NCBI GenBank assembly: GCA_013178005.1
Contig: JABLXL010000036.1
Coordinates: 1-35,839, forward strand
Direction of reading: 5' to 3'
Length of the DNA: 35,839 bases
Origin: Actinomycetota bacterium
Lineage (GTDB): Bacteria > Actinomycetota > Geothermincolia > Geothermincolales > RBG-13-55-18
This document shows positions 30,529 to 35,839 of the stretch, piece after piece. A program made the translations under genes and the position numbers. The notes under the pieces are model-generated. The model did no database searches and was not told the DNA's origin. It saw only the letters and a list, made by a program, of their open reading frames with translations. Numbering within the stretch: the first letter of the stretch is position 1; every line of letters begins with the position of its first letter.

Positions 30529-32718
30529 CTAGGGTGCGAAACCGAGCGAGTCGTGGGCCCAGACGTGCCCCGGACCGTACATGGCCCGTTCGCACACCAC
30601 TGGCCTATCTGCCTCCACCAGGGTGGCGGCATCGAAGTCGGTGACGTAGCTGCCGACCGGGAAGGAGGCGCGGTAGCCGGGAGCGAGCACAAAGCCGCGT
30701 GGCCCCGGCACGGCGCCCGTGGGAGTCATGAAAGTGATGTTCAGCTCGGCATAGCCGGTCCCGGGGTTCTGCACCAGGATCCAGGTCTCCATGCCTCCGT
30801 CGGTCGCGCCCTCGGCCAGGAACCACTCCTGGGACGGGGCTGCCGCCCCGATGGAGTTGGTAGCCCAGGTCCTGCCGTCCCCGTACATGGAGCGCTCGCA
30901 GACCACCTCGCCGGTGGGGCAGAAGACGTGGGTAGCCACGTTGAAGGAGCTCACCCAGTCGTTGGCCCGGATGCTGCGGCGGGTATGCGCGGGCACGGAC
31001 AACCCCTGCAGCTCGGGGGAAGAGATCTTTCCCGTATCGGTGTCGAACTCGACCGTGACGGGCACCTCGAAGTCGTTGGGGTTCTGCACCAGTATCCAGG
31101 TCTCCATGCCGCCGTCGGTCGCGCCCTCGGCCAGGAACCACTCCTGGGACGGGGCGGCCGCCCCGATGGAGTTGGTGGCCCAGGTCCTTGCGTCCCCGTA
31201 CATGGAGCGCTCGCAGACCACCTCGCCGGTGGGGCAGAAGACGTGGGTCGCCACGTTGTAGGATTTTACCCAGTCGTTGGCCCGGATGCTGCGGCGGGTA
31301 TGCGCGGGCACGGACAACCCCTGCAATTCGGGGGGAGAGACCCTCCCGTTATCGGTGTCGAACTCGACCGCCACGGATACCTCGAAGTCGTTGGGGTTCT
31401 GGATCAGGATCCAGGTCTCCATGCCGCCGTCGGTCGCGCCCTCGGCCAGGAACCACTCCTGGGACGGGGCGGTGGTGGCGATGGATTCGTGCGCCCACGT
31501 GCGCCCATTTCCGTACATGGAGCGCTCGCAGACCACCTCGCCCCCGTATGAGGTAACCCGGGTGGAGATATCGTATGTGTTTGTGTAGCGGCCCAGGTTG
31601 AAGGTGGTTCTGAACTCGGCAGGTATCTTAACCCCCTGCAGCTCGGGCGGCGTGAGCCTCCCATCCGCGGTATCGAAGGCCATGTCGATATATACCGGCT
31701 GGGGGCCGGGGTTCATAACCAGGACGAAGGTCTCCATGCCGCCGGCGGTCGATCCTTCGGCCATGTACCAGGTCAGGGGAGGCTTTATGGCCAGGTTGTG
31801 ATTGTCTCCCGCGGCGATGGCGGTATGGTCGCGGTTGAGGAAGGGTACGTCGTTCTGACCGTAGCTGTTGTCTCCCCAGGCCTCGACGGTGCCGTCGGAG
31901 CGGAGGGCGAGGCAGTGGGCGTTTCCGGCGGAAACCGCGGTGAAGCCGGAGTTGGGGGCGGGCACGTTATGCTGCCCGTGCTGGTTGTCGCCCCAGACCA
32001 CGACCGAGCCGTCCTCCTTGAGGCCCATGCATGTATACATATGGCTCGCCGATATGGCGACGAAGTCGGAGTTGGGTGCGGGCACGGAGGTTTCGCCTCT
32101 ATAATTGGTGCCCCAGGCCTCGACGGTGCCGTCCGAACGGAGGGCAAGGCTGTACCTGAACCCGGCGGAGATGGCGGTGTAGCCGGAGTTCGGGGCGGGC
32201 GGGTTGCACTGGCCCTCATCGTTTTCCCCCCAGCCCACGATGCTGCCGTCGGCCTTGAGGCCGAGGCTGAACCAGACGCCCGCCGAGACGGCCTTGAAAC
32301 CGCTATTGGGGGCGGGGACGTTGCACTGCCCGCCGGTGTTGTCCCCCCAGGCCACGATGGTCCCGTCTTGCTTCAAACCGAGCCCGTGGCGGTAGCCGGC
32401 CGATATGGCGACGAAGCCGGAGTTGGGCTCCGGCACGTCGAGCTGTCCGTAGGTGTTGTCCCCCCAGGCGACGATGGAGCCGTCCTCCGTAAGGCCCAGG
32501 CTGAACGAGCCACCCCCCGAAACCGCGATGAAATCGGAGTTGGGGTAGGGGGCGTTGCACTGGCCCGCGTCGTTCCAGCCCCACCCCTTGACGGTTCCGG
32601 CGACGACCGCGGCCGCATCATCGGCCCGGGCGGTTGCCCTGACGCCCGGGAGTTGCGCCGCCCCGGCCGCTATGAGCATAACGATGACAAACGGTATCAG
32701 GACTCTATTCTTGGACAA
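30529..32718 (-). CDS. Secreted RCC1-repeat protein with four C-terminal WYLAEG-type units
   Basis: 729 residues from TTG 32718, seven bases after AAAGGAGAG. A signal peptide spans about residues 1-33 (LIPFVIVMLIAAGAAQLPGVRATARA). Seven RCC1-like units of 39 residues (WGDNxxGQxNVPxPNSGFxAxSAGxxxxLxLxxDGxVxA) fill about residues 43-315. Four units follow, starting TWYMAEGSTAGG and then three times EWFLAEGATDGG, with ends VVCERSMYGxGRTWA(T/H). The middle two units are almost identical. The plan matches the protein at 1047 but with twice as many C-terminal units and clearly different sequence, so the two are paralogues rather than recent copies. The role is unknown, probably cell-surface binding. 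Confidence 0.9.
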   Translation of the reverse strand: MSKNRVLIPFVIVMLIAAGAAQLPGVRATARADDAAAVVAGTVKGWGWNDAGQCNAPYPNSDFIAVSGGGSFSLGLTEDGSIVAWGDNTYGQLDVPEPNSGFVAISAGYRHGLGLKQDGTIVAWGDNTGGQCNVPAPNSGFKAVSAGVWFSLGLKADGSIVGWGENDEGQCNPPAPNSGYTAISAGFRYSLALRSDGTVEAWGTNYRGETSVPAPNSDFVAISASHMYTCMGLKEDGSVVVWGDNQHGQHNVPAPNSGFTAVSAGNAHCLALRSDGTVEAWGDNSYGQNDVPFLNRDHTAIAAGDNHNLAIKPPLTWYMAEGSTAGGMETFVLVMNPGPQPVYIDMAFDTADGRLTPPELQGVKIPAEFRTTFNLGRYTNTYDISTRVTSYGGEVVCERSMYGNGRTWAHESIATTAPSQEWFLAEGATDGGMETWILIQNPNDFEVSVAVEFDTDNGRVSPPELQGLSVPAHTRRSIRANDWVKSYNVATHVFCPTGEVVCERSMYGDARTWATNSIGAAAPSQEWFLAEGATDGGMETWILVQNPNDFEVPVTVEFDTDTGKISSPELQGLSVPAHTRRSIRANDWVSSFNVATHVFCPTGEVVCERSMYGDGRTWATNSIGAAAPSQEWFLAEGATDGGMETWILVQNPGTGYAELNITFMTPTGAVPGPRGFVLAPGYRASFPVGSYVTDFDAATLVEADRPVVCERAMYGPGHVWAHDSLGFAP

Positions 32719-33066
32719 CGCCCTCTCCTTTCTATCCCCTGCGGTCGACGCATTTTCACCAAATAGTTATTTATCGTCATTGAACATTCCATGCTAAAGA
32801 CAGCCAAGTCGGCATTTTCGGTGCGCTCACTGCCATATTGGGGCCATGTCTATTCCCGCGTCTTCCTCCCCATCCCTCGCTCGAGCGTTCTTTTCTTGGG
32901 CGAAAAGGACGCTCGGCGCCGGTTGCGAAGGACTTCACGAGCGGGTTATTCGCGACCCGGAATACCGGGAATTCACCATACATATCTTGCGTTTCTGTCG
33001 GTTATATGAAAACATAACCCTGATGGGCAACTGGGGCTTTCGCAAAGACCACACGAGGTAAAGGGT
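32719..33066. other. Divergent intergenic region
   Basis: These 348 bases separate the divergent RCC1 and lipoprotein genes. Two AT-richer stretches (about 32755-32790 and 32985-33020) probably hold the promoters, but I cannot assign boxes with confidence. AAATAGTTATTT at 32761-32772 is a small inverted repeat. No small gene or known riboswitch is recognised. Confidence 0.4.
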
Positions 33067-35697
33067 ATGGGGAAAAGACTTTTTAATAGCTTTAGCGGCA
33101 TCGCGCGGGTTGTGGTGCCCCTGGTGGCCATCGCCCTGTTGCTGTCGCTCCTTGCGGGCTGCGCGCCGGATCCCGTTTACACCGACCCCACGCCGGGGCT
33201 GGTCTGCAGGTGGGACTTCCCCTCCTCCGCGGACGGCCTGCCGATACCCTGCTCCGTTTATCTCCCCAGAGGTTATGACCCCGGGCGCGCGTACCCGGTC
33301 TGGCTGGAGCTGCATTCCCTGTACGGGATCCCTATCCTTTCCAACGATCCCAACAATCCCTTCTCGGCGGAGCTGAAGAGGATCGCCGACGAGAGGGGAT
33401 GGATCATCCTCGCGCCCTGGGGGAGGAACCTCCACAGCCTCTACGCCGACGGCATGGACAGGAGCCAACCGCCCTACGGCGAGCCGGAGATCTTCGATGA
33501 TTTCTCCGCCGGCGCCGCATCCTGGCAGCCGCTGGGAGGCTCATGGGCCGCGACCGGGGGCACCTACAGGCAGTCAGACGCCTCTCCCTCCTGGAAGGAG
33601 TCGGTGCACAGTGCCTCCACGGGCAAGGACTACTCCGTCCGCGTGAAGATAAAAGACCTCGCCCCCACCGGCATGGAGAGCGCGGTGGGGGTCAACCTGC
33701 GCCGCGGCACCGGTAACGATTTCTACCACGTCGACCTGCACCGGGACGGGAGCGGCAAGAGGTCGGTGAGGATGTTCAAGGTGGAAGGAGGGCAGTGGCA
33801 GCACCTCTACACCATGCCCTATGACTGGGGGCCGCTTGTCCCCGCCGACGGCTGGGTTTACCTCAAGTTCTCGTGCTACGACGATTACCTCGAGGTGTAC
33901 GTCAACGAAAACATAGTCAACATGCAGCCAGGCTACGACGCCACCCCCTACAACTACGGGAGGGACGTGCCCGGGACTCCGCTCCCGCCCGGCAGGGTCA
34001 GCCTCTGCAGTTACGGCGGAGTGCACGAGTTCGACGAGGTGCGCGTACAGAACGAGTACAAGCACGGAGAACGCGACGTGATGGATTGCCTGATGGGGGC
34101 GATGGAGAAGTGGCGCATCGACCCGGAGCGGATATACGTGGCCGGCCATTCCCAGGGCGGCCTGGGCGCTTACATCCTGGGCCTGCACTACCCCGATCTC
34201 TTCGCGGCCCTGCGCCCCGCCGGAGGCCTGTCGGACCTCCATTACGACTACCAGTGGCTGTTGAGGTACTACCCCAGAAACCCCGGCCCCCCCTATGCTT
34301 ATGTCAATGACGGAAGGCTCTCGGACTATATCCGCATGCTGGCGGGCGGGGAACCCGGGCCGGAGAACCCGGAGCGCATGAGCGTGCTCAACGCCAACAG
34401 CGCGCGCTACATTCTGGAGAACGCGCTCAACACCCCCTGGCGCATCGTTCACGGGACTCCCGACTCCAACGTTCCCAACACCTATGACCCGGTGGCGGTG
34501 GGATGGTGGGTGCCGTGGTGGATCTTCTGGGTGCAGGCTCCCGCTCCTCCCGAGTACAACCCGGCGACTTCGACCTACGCCAACGGCAGGGACATCGCGG
34601 CCCTTCTTAACTCCTGGTCGGACGGCGAGAGGTACTACTGCGAATACCTCACCAACCCCTTCCTAGGCCATGGCTACATGGATCCCTATGGGGACACGGC
34701 CGCCTTTTTCGCGCCGAGGTCGCTCGACCGCCGTCCCTCTGAGGTGGCCTATAAGACCTACGATAACGACAACAACGGCGCCTGGTGGCTGCGCCTGGAG
34801 GTCCCCCGACCCGGAATGAACGAGCCGGGCATGGCCCGGGTTAAAGTGGACGCCGCGGAGAACTCGGCGTCCATCCACGCCCGCAACCTGTCGCGCCTGG
34901 AGCTTGACCTGCCCTGGATGGGGCTGGACAACGGGGCGGGAAGGACGCTCCGCTTCACCCTGGACGACGACACTTCCCCCAACGTCTTCCCCATAACCGA
35001 TACCACCGGGTCCCTGGCCCTTGAGCTCACGGGGGCGTGGACATCCGCCTCGGGATACGAGGTGAGGCTGGACGGCGCCCTGCTCTCCCCGGGGACCGAC
35101 TATACCGTGGAGGGCGCGAGCATGCTCATATCTCGTGTTCCGGTGAGGGGAGGGCACACCTTGAGCGTGTCCGTGCCGTCAAGCCTGCCCGCCAACCTGG
35201 CGCCAAACCCAGGTGCCGAGGATGAAGGGGAAGGAGGTGTTCCCGCGGCATGGACGGGCGTGGCGGAAGGCGGGGGTGCCTCCTTCCTGTGGGACGACCT
35301 GGAGGCGCACGGCGGGTCGCGTTCTCTCAGGGTGAAGGACGCGACCTTCCCGACCTCGGGCGGCAGGGCGGCCTGGAGGTCCCGGCCACTGGCGGTTACC
35401 GCCGGAAAAAAATACCTTCTGAGCGCCTTCGTGAAGGAAAGGGCGCTGCGCGGGGCGCGGGCCGGGTTGGGCATCGCCTGGTACAACGCTTCGGGAGGCC
35501 TCCTGTCCGTCTCCTGGGCGGCGCTGCCCGCGACGGACGGCTATTCCGCCAACCGTGAATGGGAGCCCCTCGCGCTCGAGGCTACCGCGCCCCCGGGGAG
35601 CGCCGCCGCGGTCCTGCTGGCAGGCCTCGAGGGCACGGGTGCGGGAAAGTCAACCGGCAGCGGCTGGTTCGACGACATCTGCTTCTCGATCAGATAA
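33067..35697 (+). CDS. Lipoprotein serine esterase/depolymerase-like, with inserted beta domain and C-terminal binding domains
   Basis: 876 residues from ATG 33067 (GAGGTAAAGGG upstream). A lipobox LLAGC places the lipidated Cys at residue 32. Residues about 45-138 start an alpha/beta-hydrolase (SVYLPRGYDPGRAYPVWLELHSLYG...WIILAPWGRN) like PHB-depolymerase/feruloyl-esterase enzymes. Residues about 139-337 (DDFSAGAASWQPLGGSWAATGG... to VHEFDEVRVQNEY) are a jelly-roll of the laminin-G/DUF1080 kind inserted into the hydrolase. The hydrolase then resumes: VMDCLMGAMEKWRIDPERIYVAGHSQGG (Ser362), HGTPDSNVP (Asp466), GHGYMDP (His535). Two beta domains complete the C-terminus, the last (NLAPNPGAED...GWFDDICFSIR) like CBM4/9-type modules. 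It probably cleaves an ester in a polymer outside the membrane. Confidence 0.87.
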   Translation: MGKRLFNSFSGIARVVVPLVAIALLLSLLAGCAPDPVYTDPTPGLVCRWDFPSSADGLPIPCSVYLPRGYDPGRAYPVWLELHSLYGIPILSNDPNNPFSAELKRIADERGWIILAPWGRNLHSLYADGMDRSQPPYGEPEIFDDFSAGAASWQPLGGSWAATGGTYRQSDASPSWKESVHSASTGKDYSVRVKIKDLAPTGMESAVGVNLRRGTGNDFYHVDLHRDGSGKRSVRMFKVEGGQWQHLYTMPYDWGPLVPADGWVYLKFSCYDDYLEVYVNENIVNMQPGYDATPYNYGRDVPGTPLPPGRVSLCSYGGVHEFDEVRVQNEYKHGERDVMDCLMGAMEKWRIDPERIYVAGHSQGGLGAYILGLHYPDLFAALRPAGGLSDLHYDYQWLLRYYPRNPGPPYAYVNDGRLSDYIRMLAGGEPGPENPERMSVLNANSARYILENALNTPWRIVHGTPDSNVPNTYDPVAVGWWVPWWIFWVQAPAPPEYNPATSTYANGRDIAALLNSWSDGERYYCEYLTNPFLGHGYMDPYGDTAAFFAPRSLDRRPSEVAYKTYDNDNNGAWWLRLEVPRPGMNEPGMARVKVDAAENSASIHARNLSRLELDLPWMGLDNGAGRTLRFTLDDDTSPNVFPITDTTGSLALELTGAWTSASGYEVRLDGALLSPGTDYTVEGASMLISRVPVRGGHTLSVSVPSSLPANLAPNPGAEDEGEGGVPAAWTGVAEGGGASFLWDDLEAHGGSRSLRVKDATFPTSGGRAAWRSRPLAVTAGKKYLLSAFVKERALRGARAGLGIAWYNASGGLLSVSWAALPATDGYSANREWEPLALEATAPPGSAAAVLLAGLEGTGAGKSTGSGWFDDICFSIR

Positions 35698-35723
35698 AGC
35701 GGTCCTCCCGCAGCATGCGCAGG

Positions 35724-35760
35724 CCTTGGGGTCAGGGCTGGCCATCGGCCTGAAGCCTAG
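35724..35760 (+). repeat. Second copy of the gene-end repeat of 13800-13836
   Basis: CCTTGGGGTCAGGGCTGGCC and what follows match 13800-13836 with few differences. It starts 26 bases past the lipoprotein stop codon and runs straight into the palindromic repeat at 35762. Confidence 0.6.
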
Positions 35761-35761
35761 G

Positions 35762-35839
35762 GTGGGGTCGTATCTTTACCTTTTCATTCCGCCGCTTCGT
35801 AAGACAAACACCCAACCTCGTCCCGGAAGAAAAAAGTCA
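35762..35839 (-). mobile_element. Inverted copy of the 11181 palindromic repeat, cut by window end
   Basis: Its minus strand reads TGACTTTTTTCTTCCG, then GGTGTTTGTCTTACG, then CGGCGGAATGAAAAGGTAAAG, aligning along its length with the copies at 11181 and 11281. It shows the element is dispersed and occurs in both orientations. Confidence 0.75.

Noticed and set aside
32985-33066. Possible riboswitch before the lipoprotein gene (GGGCAACTGGGGCTTTCGCAAAG)
   Set aside because: Some resemblance to cyclic-di-nucleotide switch fragments, but I could not build the conserved pairing or find a terminator or sequestered ribosome site.

Overview
This 35.8 kb window is GC-rich and densely coded, with strong Shine-Dalgarno sequences. 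Its gene content points to an anaerobic bacterium that activates acyl groups and handles corrinoid-bound methyl groups: aldehyde:ferredoxin oxidoreductase, two corrinoid-protein/URO-D methyltransferase modules, multi-[4Fe-4S] proteins, two acyl-CoA ligases, thiolase-fold/DUF35 pairs and SCP2-like proteins. The large secreted proteins with RCC1 units and 'WYLAEG...CERAMY' units resemble those of deep-branching anaerobic Actinobacteriota (Geothermincolia/OPB41-like). That placement is inference. No rRNA, tRNA, CRISPR array or intact transposase gene was seen.

Layout. (1) 1-2.95 kb: the end of one surface-protein gene and a complete RCC1-repeat surface protein, which share nearly identical DNA and a repeated terminator-bearing spacer. 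(2) 3.1-5.7 kb: a small conserved-looking ORF, a repeat-rich gap, then a corrinoid protein followed directly by an atypical URO-D protein (minus strand). (3) 5.9-6.7 kb: a two-TM GIDE-domain protein with the tail of a lost paralogue behind it. (4) 7.1-13.8 kb: acyl-CoA ligase (minus), second acyl-CoA ligase (plus), 3-hydroxyacyl-CoA dehydrogenase with a duplicated C-terminal domain (minus), MBL-fold hydrolase (plus), separated by palindromic and tandem repeats. (5) 14.3-17.6 kb: minus operon DUF35 - thiolase-like - thiolase-like - DUF35; both thiolase-fold proteins lack the nucleophilic Cys. (6) 18.2-22.5 kb: minus cluster SCP2-like - Fe-alcohol dehydrogenase - SCP2-like - aldehyde:ferredoxin oxidoreductase. 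(7) 22.7-25.1 kb: divergent Fe-S proteins, one with an HdrB-like CCG motif. (8) 25.4-27.2 kb: URO-D methyltransferase with an intact HxC...C zinc site, then a second corrinoid protein (minus). (9) 27.5-35.7 kb: secreted glycoside-hydrolase-like protein, second RCC1 surface protein, and a lipoprotein serine esterase with a domain inserted in its hydrolase fold. The window ends inside an inverted copy of the 11.2 kb palindromic repeat.

How the genes may work together (inference): ligases activate a branched, sterol-like or aromatic/aliphatic acid; SCP2-like proteins could bind the hydrophobic substrate; the dehydrogenase oxidises a 3-hydroxyacyl-CoA; and the Cys-less thiolase-fold/DUF35 pairs could carry out retro-aldol cleavage as in Ltp2/ChsH2-type aldolases. 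The released aldehyde would be handled by the aldehyde:ferredoxin oxidoreductase and alcohol dehydrogenase. The corrinoid modules and Fe-S proteins suggest parallel methyl-group and low-potential electron metabolism. The secreted proteins suggest polysaccharide or polyester attack at the cell surface.
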